Below are positions 46,239-59,788 of a DNA stretch of 64,000 bases, piece by piece. Location: the NCBI GenBank assembly GCA_003667245.1, contig RCNN01000012.1, forward strand, positions 101,594 to 165,593, read 5' to 3'. Origin of the DNA: Heterostelium multicystogenum. Taxonomy: Eukaryota > Evosea > Eumycetozoa > Acytosteliales > Acytosteliaceae. Numbering within the stretch: the first letter of the stretch is position 1; every line of letters starts with the position of its first letter. The notes under the pieces were generated by a model, which was not told the DNA's origin, made no database searches, and saw only the letters and a list, made by a program, of their open reading frames with translations. Position numbers and translations under genes: made by a program.

Positions 46239-48465
46239 CTTTTGGTATAATTGGGATAAATCTTTAAAGATACAGGTGTTTTTTTTAGTAGTAGGTGTGT
46301 GAAGAGATGTTGTGTATGTATTTTACGGCCGAGAGTCGGGTCAGTTGGAAAGATGATGTGAAAAATGATGTAAAAGTGATTTATCAAGACAGTTGTGAGA
46401 TGTTAGATATTTAATATATGTATGTTGTAGTTGAGTTGTAGTTGAAACTTGAGCTTAGCGCTTAATTGTGCTTTGCTTATTATTATTATAATTAAGAATG
46501 AGTATTTGTATTATACAAATAATTAGTTTATACCAAAAGGATGTGGATTGTGGTATTGGAAAAAGAATGAAGACAACTGTACTTATTTATGTGATGTTGA
46601 TGGAAATACTATTGTTTGATAAATAGAATGTTTTGGCGACAACCAACTTTTGATGTTATATATGTTGGTTTTTAAATGAAGAGTTTGAATTTAGAGTTGA
46701 TAGTTTGATCGTTGTTGTTGTTCCTGTTGTTGAGTATTTTAGTGTTTAAATTGCTTAGGCAGATGGATAGATAGTTGGGTGGCTGGAGGAAGGGGTGGAA
46801 GGATGGATTGGTTGATGGGTTTTGTGTAGTAGGTTGGTTGACTATCCTGATTGAACTCTATCTATTGAAAAAACACCTTTTGATTTTAAATTCTGATTGT
46901 GGTAGTGAGTTGAATTCTGATTGTTGTGTGTTTTAGTGTTGGTGGTGATTGCGGGAGTGTGAGCGAGTGAGTTGAGGAGGGATAAAATTTTTTTAGGAGC
47001 AACTAATTCTTTTCTAATAGTTTAAAATGGATTGTTGTTGGGTGTACTATATGTATGTATATTTGTTTGTGGTAATATAACAAATAATAATAAAGTGGTT
47101 ATATAACTATACGATTATTATCACTATCACTATTAGTATTATAATAATAATAGGAAAAACAATGGTTTAAAATCTAAATTTTTATGATTAGTTTGTAATT
47201 GGTTTGATTGTTTGTAAGCTAAATTATGTATAATGTAAGAGTGGTTTGAATTTAAAATGAATGTTGTAACTCTTAAAAGTCTTTTCTTTAGAAGGATTGA
47301 CTCATTGATCATTTATATATTTATAATTATATATTTTGCGGGAGTTTAAAAGAGTAAAATCTACCAGGTACACATTGTTTGCAATTTAAACAACTTTTCA
47401 CCTTTTTGGTCACTGTACCACATCATGATCCCCTACCATCTAGAGTATAAAAAAAATAACCATTGATGAAACTCTGTTATGATAAAGCTTTCGACCAACA
47501 AAACTTTGACGATTTTGATGGATTAAAATTTGGATGTTATTTGAAAACTCATGTTGAGTTGTGTGAGTGCTGCTGTTTTTCAATGAAATTTTTATTTCGT
47601 TGTAAATTTTAGTACCTACAAAAACAAACCTTACATCACATGTGTTTTTTTACAAAAAACAAGAAACTTATTTTAACTTTTACATTAGAATTCTCCCGCT
47701 TTATTCAAACTTTCAGATAATATACTTGAATTACCTTAATATGAAATGAGAATCAAAAGAATCTGTCATCGGATATAATTCCCAAAATATGGTTTAGTTT
47801 TCAATTCCTAATTGATTTCACCAAAAACACAAGAAATCAACAAGTGTACCCTTAACCTAATGGTAAAGTTTAGTGTGATTAAGCTAAGTGATTAGATGAG
47901 ATATTGACACTTTTTCAGGATTAGAAATCCTTTGGTTGAACAAGTACTTAGATTACTTTTAAAGTATTTTTGATAAAAGGACCCTTAAGGTGTTATTTGT
48001 AGCAAATTCAAATTAATGGTTAAGTAATTAGAGTCATTAGAGATTATAATAAAATATATACATAGTTTTTATTGTAGGGTTTAGCAAGTTAATTCTAAAT
48101 GATAATCATGTCTTTGACTTATTGTATATATGATCCCAATGTTGATATAGACCAAAAATAAAAAGATATGCTAAAAAGTGGCATCAAGTGAAGTTATATA
48201 TATATATGATTGAAATGGTCTTGGGAAGTTAAGAAATAATTATTAACTTTTAGAATTATTTAGAAATATCCTAATATATAAAAAAAAAACAGATAAATTA
48301 GAATTAGAAAACTTAACATTTGTTTTCAGGAAAGATATTAAAATAGAGACCTAACCTACCTTCCATTGTATGGGAGTAATTGATTAGTTTTTAAATATTT
48401 ATATTAAAAATTAAATTATATGTTAATTTTTAAGTATTAAATAAATAAATAGGGTGGGTTTCGCC
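46239..48465. other. Long ORF-poor region with strand skew
   Basis: More than 2 kb with no supported gene. From about 46300 to 47050 the plus strand is rich in G and T and poor in C (for example GGTTGGTTGACTATCC and runs such as TGTTGTTGTTGTTCC). Short frames on the minus strand exist there but have no ATG and break often. The remainder is ordinary AT-rich sequence. Promoter or long leader of the minus-strand gene is possible. Confidence 0.4.
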
Positions 48466-48648
48466 TTAGTAAAGTCTACGGTTGGGACCAAGCATATTAC
48501 TATGAATCCAATATCTTTGTTCAATATCGAGTTCAGCAATTTTTTTTTGTCGGTTTATTAATGCATCTGCATTTTTAGAGTCAATCATATTGGTTCCAAT
48601 GATTTTAAATCTTGTGTTGGCAGAGTTTGAAATTTGAATGGTTGGCTT
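48466..48648 (-). CDS. Short ORF, possible C-terminal exon
   Basis: The minus strand is open from about 48648 to a TAA at 48466-48468. From an internal ATG at 48588 it encodes 40 residues: MIDSKNADALINRQKKIAEL, then DIEQRYWIHSNMLGPNRRLY. Upstream codons read NSANTRFKIIGTN before a stop. The amphipathic, charged look and the W, Y and P content are protein-like in otherwise non-coding DNA. It may be the last exon or the relic of an unknown gene. No family recognised. Confidence 0.35.
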   Translation of the reverse strand, partial: KPTIQISNSANTRFKIIGTNMIDSKNADALINRQKKIAELDIEQRYWIHSNMLGPNRRLY

Positions 48649-49560
48649 TCAGCATTTTATAAGAATTTATTGAAAAAAGTATTTATTGTATTTTAATAAA
48701 TAAGATATATAGATTTATTATAGTTTAGATGATTTGTTATTATATTTGATTTGATAAATGGACCATTTTAATCGATCTTATATAGTGAGATTGAATATGA
48801 AATATAGACTGTATAAGTTAATTAAATTTTTAAGTCCATTTGCAAAATCATTAATAGTGTGGTAAACTCAGTTTTCAAAGCACAAGAATAAAAATAAAAT
48901 GCAAAATGTAACTGTGTCTGGAGTATACAAATTCAGTAATATATGTTAACTCAAAGTTCTAATTTTGTTGTAAAACAACCACTGTGGCAGAAATTAGTAA
49001 TTGTTGTTATTGATGATAGATGCTAGTCAGTTAATACATCTATGTTTATAGCATGTTGAAATACACCTTGTTTTAGGCGGTTCAACAAGTATATTTCGAA
49101 AAGACACTTGTTTGTGTAACTAACTAGCTATTGAGTGGTCAAGATTAGTGAGTGCCCCTAAAGCATCACTATGATTACTACAATAAACCATGTGAACTCC
49201 TCATGCATGCATAGAGTAGAGGTGGTCACTAACAATAGTATTCGTAGTTAGCATGTAACAATTCAATAGATAGATAGTTAGTTAGATTGATAGATAGACA
49301 GTCGAAGTGATATTCAACTCACATCTAACTAACATATATTTATAGCATCAACTGAAGCTTAGCCTATGTTATTAATTATATATTATAATAATAGTAGTCA
49401 TAAATTAATTCAACAAGAAAATGCTAACTGTATTTATAATAAGCTTATTATTATGAATGAATTGAATAGATTCAAATAATAGATATATATATTATAGTGT
49501 GAGATTCCAATCTGAGTTCATTCTTTGATTTACAATACATTATTATAATAGATGTTCTTT
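48649..49560. other. AT-rich gap downstream of ankyrin gene
   Basis: About 900 bases with no supported gene. A GATA-type run (about 49266-49300) and CATGCATGCAT at 49205 are the only simple features noticed. Confidence 0.35.
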
Positions 49561-51034
49561 TTATTTTAGTTTCATGTATGGCAGTTGGGTTGTTAGGTAA
49601 TCAGCCATTTCATGAAGGTTTTTCCTCTCCAAAGTTGATATGGTTATGTTCATTTCATCTAGAGTGATCTCGGGTAGCTTGTTAATAAGGTATTTTACAA
49701 TGTGTAAATGGTTGTGAGCACATGCAAGCTGCATTGCATAAAATAATGTTTCTTGAGGGACGAATGCACTTGTTTTTGGTGATTCACAGAGGTAGGTAAG
49801 TATGTCAAGGAATCCATTGGTGGATGCCTTCTTCAGGAATTCTCTGATATAGAGCCCGATTTGAACATGATCAATCTCGACCAGATATTTGAATATGGCA
49901 GTATGTCCGTTCTCAATGCATCCAGTGAGTGCCGCGCTCGTGAATAGTTTTCTCTTTTGGTGCGTGAGAAACCTGACAACTTCAAAATGGCCATTGGTCG
50001 CTGCCATATCGGTTGCCTTTGCTGTAAATCCCTCCTGACGTATTTGACACAAGTATTTTACAATAAGAAGGTAGCCGCCTGCTGCAGCACTATCAATGGC
50101 GTTTACCGTTGCGCCGAGTGATGGAAAGTGGTAGTCAATATACGTCAGCACTTCAAAATGACCATTTGACGCAGCACTATCGATAGCATTGCTGCCCTTT
50201 GGCTGGACATCCAGGCTGTGCAGATATTTTATCACGTCGAGATGTCCGTTTGAAACTGCCATATCAAACATGTGACACAAGTATTTTTTTCCAAGTTCTG
50301 CCTGGATTGTCATCAGGTATGTTAAGCATTTCAAACTTCCGTTGGAGGCTGCGCCAATAAAACCATTCTGGCTAGGAACGGATATGGCGTTTTTATAGAG
50401 ATACTCGACTACATCCAGGTGTCCACGACTAGCCGATGCATCTATAATGAGACTGCCATTTCCTGAAACATACTTGTAGCCTTTTGTAAAAAGAAACTCT
50501 AGCACCTCTACGTGTCCATTTACTGCCGCCAAGTGAATAGCCGCATCGGTATAGCTCACTATAGCGCCATTCCCAAAAGTTTCACCGTGAAAGTAGTGAA
50601 TCAAAGTCATGCTCCCAATCTCTGCAGCGACATCAATCACGTGACACGATCTGTTGAATAGATCTTTTTTCAAGCCATAAAGCGCAATCACCAAATTCGG
50701 GTCAGCAGGGCCAATCCCTTTTATCAAAAGCTCGACAGTGCTTAGCCTGCAAGTTGGCCGAGTTTATTCTCAGCCAATCGTATCCATACTTCTTATATTT
50801 ATCACAGATCAAGTTGAAATAACCGTTTTCACAACTCCATTGCAGATCTATCTCCTCATATCGCTTGATAGCCAATGGCTTTGTCAATATTGTTTCTGTT
50901 TGTTGTTTTCTTGGGGTCAAGTAGTAATATTCGAAATGCGATCTGATCACCTTCCATATATATTTATGAGTCAACGCTCTTCGAATTGCTTGGTATTTTA
51001 GCAATGAATCCTCAACATCTTTGCTATCACCCAT
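49561..51034 (-). CDS. Ankyrin-repeat protein, third member
   Basis: The protein starts at ATG 51034 (MGDSKDVEDSLLKYQAIRRA). An N-terminal domain of about 100 residues is followed by about ten ankyrin-like units of the form GHVEVLEFLFTKG, GHLDVVEYLYKNA, GHFEVVRFLTHQK. It lacks the NRTEGC signature of the two other ankyrin genes, so it belongs to a different subfamily. It ends QLPYMKLK at 49561. One frameshift near 50720 separates the N-terminal part from the repeats; the repeats themselves are intact. Function is unknown. Confidence 0.8.
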
Positions 51035-51801
51035 TCTAATGAAGTGGTTATATAACTTTTTAACACTTTGAATCCTTTAACTTTATTTATACATACAAAT
51101 AAATATATATATTGTAATAAATAAAAATAGTGAATATTATATTATTCTTATTGGATATTATCAATTACATATCTCAAATCTATGAGTCATTATGCCATTT
51201 GTTTGCAAACTAATCAATCACTCAACCATCTTGAAAATGTTTTGATGTTGCTTGCGTTGCAAAAATAATTCAGAACAATAGAATAATTTAAGAATAATTA
51301 TACATTTCTTGTTTCTTTTTTATAATTTCATTCATTCTACAATCAATTTTATTGTGATTACTCCCATTGATAATTATATTGTTTAGATGATAGTATTTGG
51401 GTAATGAATGATTATAATCATTCTATACTTTATAAAAAAAAAGATATGAAAACAGATAAAAGCTAAGCTTCAATAACTACTGTGTCTTAGTAATAAGATA
51501 ATTCATAAGTTATGCAGTAAGGCAGTTTTGATTAAAACAATAAATTTCAAAGAAATAATAAAACTATAAAAAGAACATAGAAGATGATACCATATTCTGT
51601 GGAATGAATGTTGCGATCTTAGAAGATGTCTTTAAAATCTTCAAATAAAAAACAAAAACAAAAAATGGACATTTTTAATTTAATTTATAAATGAGTTGTC
51701 GCAACTTCATTCTTTCATTCATTTCAAACATTGCAAATTAAAGAATAATATTATAAATCCAATTTATAATATATAAATATAAATATAAATAAAGAAGAAA
51801 G
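51035..51801. promoter_or_regulatory. Divergent promoter region, ankyrin and MsrA
   Basis: About 770 AT-rich bases between divergent starts, with A-runs and (ATATAA)n just before the MsrA start. No gene seen. Confidence 0.4.
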
Positions 51802-52299
51802 ATGGTTGTTGAGAAAGCTACATTTGCTGCAGGATGCTTTTGGAGTGTTGAATTAGTCTATCAGAGATTGGTTGGTGTCTTGTCGACTAGAGTGGGCTAT
51901 ACCAATGGTGAGAAGCTGAATCCTACTTACAAAGAGGTCTGTACTGGTAAAACTGGTCATGCCGAGGCTGTAGAGTTAGAGTTTGATCCATCCAAGGTCT
52001 CCTATAAAGAGTTGCTCGATGTCTTTTGGCATAAACACGACCCAACCACATTGAATCGTCAAGGTGGTGACCATGGAACTCAATATCGTTCAGGTATCTA
52101 CTATCACAGTGAGCAACAAAAAGTAGAAGCAGAGGAAAGCAAAGCTAAAGAGCAACAGAAGTACAAGCAACCAATTGTAACTGAAATTCTACCTGCTGGC
52201 ATCTTTTATCCAGCTGAAGAATACCACCAAAAGTATTTGGAAAAAGGTGGACAATGCAGCACCAAAGGATGCAAAGATGCCATTAGATGCTATGGCTAA
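51802..52299 (+). CDS. msrA: Peptide methionine-S-sulfoxide reductase
   Basis: MsrA reduces the S form of methionine sulfoxide in proteins with thioredoxin as donor. The intact 165-codon frame starts [24 protein letters not shown] holds the catalytic cysteine. Other family motifs follow: [73 protein letters not shown] and [17 protein letters not shown]. The C-terminal CSTKGC holds likely resolving cysteines. No presequence, so the cytosol is likely. It is one of the few genes here without a frameshift. Confidence 0.96.
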   Translation: MVVEKATFAAGCFWSVELVYQRLVGVLSTRVGYTNGEKLNPTYKEVCTGKTGHAEAVELEFDPSKVSYKELLDVFWHKHDPTTLNRQGGDHGTQYRSGIYYHSEQQKVEAEESKAKEQQKYKQPIVTEILPAGIFYPAEEYHQKYLEKGGQCSTKGCKDAIRCYG

Positions 52300-52451
52300 T
52301 TAGAATAGATAGTAAACTAGCTATTGCTATGATGGAAATCATAGATTTGTAAATTAAGACTACTTATAAATAATACAATAAATAAATAAATAAACCTATT
52401 ACCTATATTATATAAGCTTTACTATAAATCAATAATTGATTTTGTTTAGTT

Positions 52452-55400
52452 TTATTCGATTTGATTATCACTATTGTTATTCTTAATACAACTACTATTA
52501 CTACTAGTTGGTTCATCTTTGTTGGTTGTTGTTGGTGAAATGGTTGTTTCTATGTTAAAGCTACTACTATTCTTTTCTTGTTGTGTTGTTACAGTTTCAT
52601 CATTTACAATAATATTGGTTGGACTCTTGGTACCTGAAGACAATGGAGCCATGAGATCGTCTTGCTTCATCAATTTCAAGATATCATCTAAATGTTCATC
52701 TTCTTCTTCCTCTACTTCAACTTCAATCTCTTCTATTTCTTCTATTATCTCAATCTCCTCTTCAACCTCTATCTCCTCTATCTCTTGATTTTCTTCCACT
52801 ACGTTTCTGTTATCTACTATTTCTGTATCTGTTTTTACATTATGTTGTTGTTCATTTATCAGTGAGTTGCTCTTATCATTGAAATGTTGTTGCTGTACTT
52901 GTTGATCTTGCTCATTCTCTTGCTCTTTCGCCTGGTGTTGTAGTGATATATCAGGTTCTTCTATTTTTTGTTCTACTTTCTTTTCTTCATTATTTTGTCC
53001 TTCTATCTGCGGTTTGGTAACTGTTTGAGTAAATCTGGTGGAGTCTTCAGTGATAACGGATACTGTCAAACTATCACATTTCTGTTCAGCTGATGTCTCT
53101 TCTTTAATATCATTCTCCGGCTTTTCATGGTGATCTTTGGTTGAGTAATTAAAAAAGTTGATGGATGGTTGTTCTTGTTTGTTTCTCCATTTCGTACGAT
53201 GGCTGAACATATTCACCATCACTGACTGGTTGATTGATTCCGCTACTATTCTCAAATTGATCTCTAATTACTGGTTGCTGTTCATCGGCAGTGGACGTGA
53301 TTATATTATCAAATGAAGATCTGATAGTCTCGTCACCAACTACATCATTGTTGCTGCTATAGTCTATTTCATCATCTTTAACAATATCATCTAAATCGTT
53401 GTGTATCTCTTCACCACGGTCATTGTTATCATCGAATATATTATCGGAGTTATTGATGTGGCTGATTGTATTGATACTGTCTCTGTCGTCATTGTCGCTA
53501 TTCAGAATATCCAGTTTGACTTGTAAATGTTTGGTTGTGGTTCTTTGAAATGATGGGAGGTGTCAGAATATGGTGATTCTCCGCTCTGATGTTGATATTA
53601 TTTAAATTCTCCTGGCTGCTGCTGTTGCTGTTGTTTATACTATTAGATTTACTGCTACTGTTACTGTTGGTATTGTTGCTATTTTCACTTGCTAGGCTAC
53701 TATTTAGATTTTGTATTGAGTATTCCAGCTGATTCGTGAGTGATGATGATGTTGGTGTGTTTCTGGTGGATGTATATGGAGGTGTTTCACAGTTATTATT
53801 GTTGTTGGTCGATAGTGATAGAACATTTGATGAGATATTTAGATCACTGTTGTTCTGACTGTTATTTAAGCTAGAATCGATCGGTATGTTATTATGTCTG
53901 CTACTGAGGTTACTGTTCGCCAGTAGATTGAATGATTTCAATAAATGTATCAGACTGTTTGACTGATTCATATTGGATGTTTTCCTCCGCCTCTTCAAAC
54001 AGAGAGTTCTCATCGCTGATAGCTGTGGTGTGTAACGACAGTATCTCTGCCCATATCTTTAAAAAGTTCAGGTTTGAGCATTTCAGACAAAAGATTCGCT
54101 CGTAAGATACAATCTCAAAACATTCGTTTCCTCCATTGCAATGACATTCTCGGATATAAGCATTGCTGAGATCTATCCCTTTGTGAGTGAGTGGATCCTT
54201 CGGTGAATTTGAATACCACAAAATATTGCCACCGTCCTCTCTCAAAGCGAACCATTTTATCTTTCTTTCATTCGTTGCTTTCTTCTTCTTTCCAAGGTAT
54301 CCTCCAAATAATATATTCTAAGAATCTAGTTAATACATCGAAAACCCAAGTTTCCTAAACTCTACATACTCTAAACACATAAAAAGTCTTATCGTCTCTA
54401 AATACATCTTTTGAATTAGAAGCAGATACAACCAAACCTAAATTCATTATTTCTAAATAGGAGAATGGTGAGTTTAGCTATAGTTGTGAAACTGGTTTGT
54501 CAGTTGATGTATAATACCTTGACATATCTTTAAGGATTCTTCTCTGTTGGTTACATAGTTTGAGTAATTCTTAAGTACCCAATCGACCGCCTCTGATCCT
54601 ATAAAACAATCTTTATACTTTTTAAACAGCTTTGTTCTATCCATTCTCTGTACACCTGTCTGTTCTTTTTTCATTAGCTGAACCAAAAGAGTATATCTAT
54701 TTTGATGAATTGTAATTCAGATGATTAGTTATTGCCTTTGTTTTGTCTTTCCAATAATATTTACTTGATCATCAGAAACACCAAGGAAATCTTTAAAACA
54801 ATATAGTTGATTGATATCTCTGAATGGTTGATCACAATAGATATGTCTGATGATCGATTTATCCAGAAGGTATTGACCTAATTGTGTTGCAATGTATCTA
54901 TTTGCGCAGATATCATGGCTTATCAGCCAATCAACCATTTCAAATCCATTGAAACACTGTTTATGATGTTGAAATCCACTGTATCTATCTTTAATTGGCA
55001 ATCCTAATTGTGGATCTTTCAGCATTGCGATGATATCTTTAATCTATTTAAAAGAACATAAGGATTAGATTCTGAGATAGATGCCTCGAGTATTTTCATT
55101 AGTTTGATAATTACCAGATATCTTCTATTGTTTGTTTTAGAATATACAACCGTTTTATCGGGAAGTGAGTTGGACGATAGCTTTCCAAAGTAAATCTTTA
55201 CGCCATTGCCATCCTCGTCGACAGTACTTCCTCCATTGCTGCTTGTGCTGCTATTCAATGCGAAATGACCACTGTTATTCATTCTTCTGCTCGATCGCAA
55301 ACTATGACTACCACCAACACTGCTATTTAAAAGTGGTGGAGAGTGATTTGATTTGCCATTAGGTATTGGTGGTGAAGATATTGGAGTATTGCTACTGCTA

Positions 55401-55696
55401 CTGTTATTGCTACTGCTGCTACTATCAGCATTGGCATTGTTTCCATTGTTTATTTGCTGATTATGTTTAGCCTTCAGCACAGGCGAGGGAGATGAAACTG
55501 TAATACAATCAGTTGTAATTACAGTATTTCTATGTTGATCCAACAGAGATTTCAGATAATCTTGGTCAATTGGATCATTTTGATCGAGAGGCGGTGATTC
55601 ATTGCCATTTATATCCTCACCATTGATACTACTATTACTATAGATTATCTTATTACTATCAGTGTTGGTACCATTCATTCTATACCTTCTCTTCAA
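52452..55696 (-). CDS. DEP-DEP-PH domain protein
   Basis: A long protein with low-complexity linkers. Start MKRRYRMNGTNTDSNK (55696, or internal ATG 55678), then Ser/Asn-rich linker and a basic segment. The first DEP domain (about 55020-54730) includes LPIKDRYSGFQHHKQCFNG, FEMVDWLISHDICANRYIA and QPFRDINQLYCFKDF. The second (about 54690-54480) has LFKKYKDCFIGSEAVDWVLK. A PH-like domain (about 54245-53990) has ILWYSNSPKDPLTHKGIDL, CFEIVSYERIFCLKCS and LKIWAEIL. The C-terminal third is Asn/Ser-rich, then Glu-rich, ending at 52452. DEP and PH domains direct membrane or receptor binding, so signalling is likely. Introns near 54690-54720 and frameshifts near 55050, 53960 and 53510-53255 leave the exact joins open. 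Confidence 0.75.
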
Positions 55697-56484
55697 TCGA
55701 TGAACTTGGCTCGAAATCGATCAAACTCTATCCAAACTAACCAATGAGTACTTCTAACAATAAACAAACCAATCTAGATTTGCAATGAATAATACAATAT
55801 CAGGAGTACTCAATTATTATTAACTTTTGCGCCTCTATATATAAATATAATTAATAATCTAATCCTATATATTATTGGTATTATATGTATGTGTGATTTG
55901 TTTATCTTGAAATGTAATAAATAAAATAGTTTGCTTAAAAATATATATATATGTATGAAGAAATGGGTGGGTGAGTGGGTGTTAGTGTTTTTTGTTGTCT
56001 TTTTGAAGTGTTTGGTATGATAAGATACAGTAGGCTATGTTTTGAATGATAAGGTAGGTTACTTTATTGTCAGAGAAGATTTGCTTATTCTGTTGAAGAT
56101 TCAAAACCATTAATTAATTTATTGAAAATTTTTTAGTTTTTCAAAAAATCCCAATGATAAATATAAATAAAGTTTATTGTGTAATTTAATGTAAATGGAA
56201 TGTTGACAACAACTACTTCTTTTACTCTTACTATTATTGTTATTGATATTTTAATTGGTATTGGTATTGGTTATAGTAGATAACCACTTTTAGTTTAAAA
56301 CTACGTAGATAAACAGTTTTAGGTGTGGGGAGTGTTTGTTTCTATTAAGTCGACAATTTTGTGGTGGTGATGTATTATATATACCACCTCCTTGAACATT
56401 TTACTTTGTCTTGTAATTTAAGGATTTAATAATAATAATATTATTATTATTTATTATTATAAATCATTATATTTATTTTATATG
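55697..56484. other. AT-rich gap
   Basis: About 790 bases with no supported gene; an (AAT/ATT)n run lies at 56430-56480 next to the 3' end of the RabGAP gene. The left part should contain the DEP-PH promoter. Confidence 0.35.
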
Positions 56485-59400
56485 TTACATAAATTTACAA
56501 CATGATAATGGTTGACCTTCTTTTGCCATCGTGTTCTCAGCCATTGATCTTCGGTAGGTAGTGTTCTTGGTGTTTGGTGTCGACGGTGATGCTGATGATG
56601 ATGTTGCTGAGGTGCTTGTTGATTCTTCGTTGGCTGCTGTCACGGTTTGCGATTGGGGCATTGGATGAGCTGGTAGATGCTGAAGAGTTTGCAGATGGCT
56701 TATATGAACTATTGTTTGGTGTTGGTGGTGTTGTTGTTGAGGATTTAAAGTTACTGTTATTTGGTGATGAAGTAGTGGAGCCAGCATTATTATTATTATT
56801 ATTGTTGTTGTTGTTGTACTTCTGATGGTCACCAGATCTCGGTGAGATTGCCTCTGCTGTGTCTTGCTCCTTTTGTGCATTTTCAATGGCCTGTATCAGG
56901 GACGACTTTGAATGTAGATGTCTTGACTTGGTTCACTGGCTTCTGTGTGAAGTTGAGCTTGCTTCTTGATTTGTTGGGCTTCGACTTCTCTTCTCCGCTG
57001 GTTCCACTGTCGGATGAGTCATCGTCGCTTGAGCTTGGTGCGTTGTTGGCCTGGCTGCTGTTGCCGATGTTGTCCGAGGGAGAGGTGTCCTGGTCCTCAA
57101 AGTCCTCGATGATAAATGTTTCCTCCTCGAGCATGAAGCATCTAAAGATACGCGGATAACTGAGAATGGCCTGACGGAAACTCTCGAATGACAGCTGGTC
57201 ATTTTCAATGCCCAGATTCGAGAAATACAATGTCGACATACTCCTCAATGGTGTACTGCATTACGGCGAGTGGATCCAACTCGATCTTCTCGTAGACGGT
57301 CTGCAACATGAGCTTCATCTCCTCCTTTGTGACAAATCCACTGTTATCGCCGTCAAAGAATGAGAAGTAGAGTTTGAGACGCTCCTCTGATGTTCCCTTG
57401 GCCAGGATGCACAGTCCACTCATCAGCTCCGTAAAGTCCAGTGATCCGTCTTTGTTCTTATCGAATACTTTGAAGAGCTGATGCACGAGAATCTCTTTGC
57501 TGCCAGGGTCTATTCCTGGCATAATATATTGGAACACTTTTTTAAAGATATTGAAATCCAACTTGAGCGACTTTCCCATGCTGACACGACTGGAACTCAT
57601 ACTTAGATTTAAATTTCTGAATCCAACCCAAATCTTTTCCAAATCCGATTTAGAGACTACAATAGTTAATAATGGAATTAATAACCATTCAATCCAATTT
57701 AAACAACAAATATATAATAGTGTAGTGTTTGTGATATTTACATCTTGTTATCTTGGCGGTGGTTGTCAAGTCCCTAATCTTTCTCATCTCTTCAAGCTCC
57801 TCAATCAATGACTCCTCTGATTTTATCTTTAATTCCGAAAATGATTCCTTACTAATTCTATCTCGCCAATAATTATATTTCTAGTTGGATTGAATTGGAT
57901 TAGACTCGTAAGTAATTGAATGAATGAGTCTAGGACTTTGTATTCCATACCTTGAATAGCTTTTTGGCGTTGAATATTCCTTTTACATAGTTTGTAAGAT
58001 GCATGAGAATCTGTGGAGTTGAATTGATCTTTAGTAAACTCTCTTCCATGATTGAAAGAATCGCCAAACCAGTCAACAAAAGATTGTAACTTGCTACACC
58101 TAAGCATTTATGTTCAGAGTCCTTGTTTTCCAGCCATTCAGCCTCAGTGTTTGGCTTTTCATATCCATAGATTCCACATTCTACAAAAAGATGATCCCAC
58201 ACTCTCAATACAATCTAAAGTGTCACAATATTAGTAATTTGGATTCAGTGATGCGGATACGATGAACTATAGTTACTTCATTTGGTAGAATTCCAATATA
58301 TAAACACATGAACCATTTGGTTGAAAGAAGAGTGAGAGAAACTCCATTTTTAGAGAGATGGCTGTAGAGATTTGGAAGATGAGTCTTTGTAAGATGATCG
58401 AATACCAAACATGTCAACCTGTGCTCCAAGCAAAATTGGTAGAGTAATAGTTTGGAGCAGTAGTCTTCGACGATTGTTGAAAGTAGCCAAAATGCATCCT
58501 CTTCGTTTTTCTTCATGACGTACAACAAATATCCTGCTACAATGTTCATACTCTGGCAATAACCAACTTTTTCTGTTTCTGATTGAATATGCCTGTAGGA
58601 CTCTGGTCAGCTTAAGCTGGCCTTCGTCCGATTCAAAGAATGGATGTCCTGGGAATGTACGTGAAATGTCCTTGTCGATCTCAGGAATCGACTGGAGTCT
58701 CACTGAGTAACGATTGGATGTCTTGATGATGTGGTGTAGATGTTGATAATATGATTTACGCTGGGTTGGTGGAGTCAATCCTCTGATAGTTCCCATTCCC
58801 TTGATTCTCTTCAATTTTTCTTCCTTCTGCTGCTTGAACAAAGCGATTTCCTCTTTTCTCTGTTTCTCGGCTGCTCCTGAATACAATTTCCAAAGTGAGA
58901 ATCTAATTTCATGTGGAATTCCTTGTGATAATAATTTTCTCAACTGCTTTGGATTTGTACCTAAACAAAAGAAAATTAATAAACCGCTGATTTGAATTGA
59001 AATCCAGTATTATCCATACACAATCCAATATGCTTATATTGCTCATTGAAATTGGTCCAATCTTCGAGTTTCTTGCTTGCTTTTTCCTCTTCTAATTTTT
59101 CAAAACTTTTGGAGCTCGTCTGTATAGCGATCCACAACGAATCCATGTGCGTCCCTAATAGTTGGTGGCTCTGTATTGTTCACAATAACAGTGATCTGAT
59201 TGTTTCCTTATTCTTTATAGCGACGATTCTGTTTCCATTGTTATCGCTATCAGTTGAATCATATTCAACGTTGTTTCCTTTCTTTCTGTATCCACTGACT
59301 GGATTCACCACTGCATTGACGACAACATTGCTCTTAGCCTTTACGGTCGACAAGAAACTTGTACTTTTCTTCTTTGGCGGCGAGCCTATTGTCACCACGG

Positions 59401-59788
59401 TTGTTTTCATCTGACGATGCCGAAGTTGTACATTTTGGTTCTTCATTACTATTTTGATTTTGAGTCTGTGGTTGTGGTGATGGTGGTGGTGGAGATTGGG
59501 GATGCGACGAATTTGAAGTCTGATTGTCATTTATTGATGTTGATGTTGTCGTTGTGGTGGATATACTGTTTGTGTCAAATGTTACATTTCTCGAGTTTCC
59601 AATCGTCAAGGCTCTTGTTCTTGTTTTTGTTTTTCACCTTCGACAAACTTTCTTTCTTCATTGTTGTTGGGTGGTAGTGATGGAGATGACGGTGGAGTCA
59701 AAGATGAAGACGCTGTAGTTGCTGGTTGTGATGTTGTAGATATTAATTTTTCACCACCATCAGATATCTCTATATTTGGTTCCATCAT
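56485..59788 (-). CDS. TBC-domain RabGAP with EF-hands
   Basis: A likely Rab GTPase-activating protein. From ATG 59788: Ser/Pro/Gln/Thr-rich N-terminus, then the segment RDAHGFVVDRYTDELQKF and a helical stretch, then the TBC domain (about 58940-57900): GIPHEIRFSLWKLYSG, IPEIDKDISRTFPGHPFF with the catalytic arginine, YCQSMNIVAGYLLYVM with the glutamine finger, and EDAFWLLSTIVEDY. Further on, EF-hand-like sequence (about 57480-57280): KVFDKNKDGSLDFTELMSGL and FDGDNSGFVTKEEMKL, both with proper calcium-loop residues. TBC followed by EF-hands resembles the TBC1D8/9 group, though no GRAM domain was seen. A low-complexity Asn/Ser/Thr tail ends at 56485. Several frameshifts and short introns are present. 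Confidence 0.82.
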
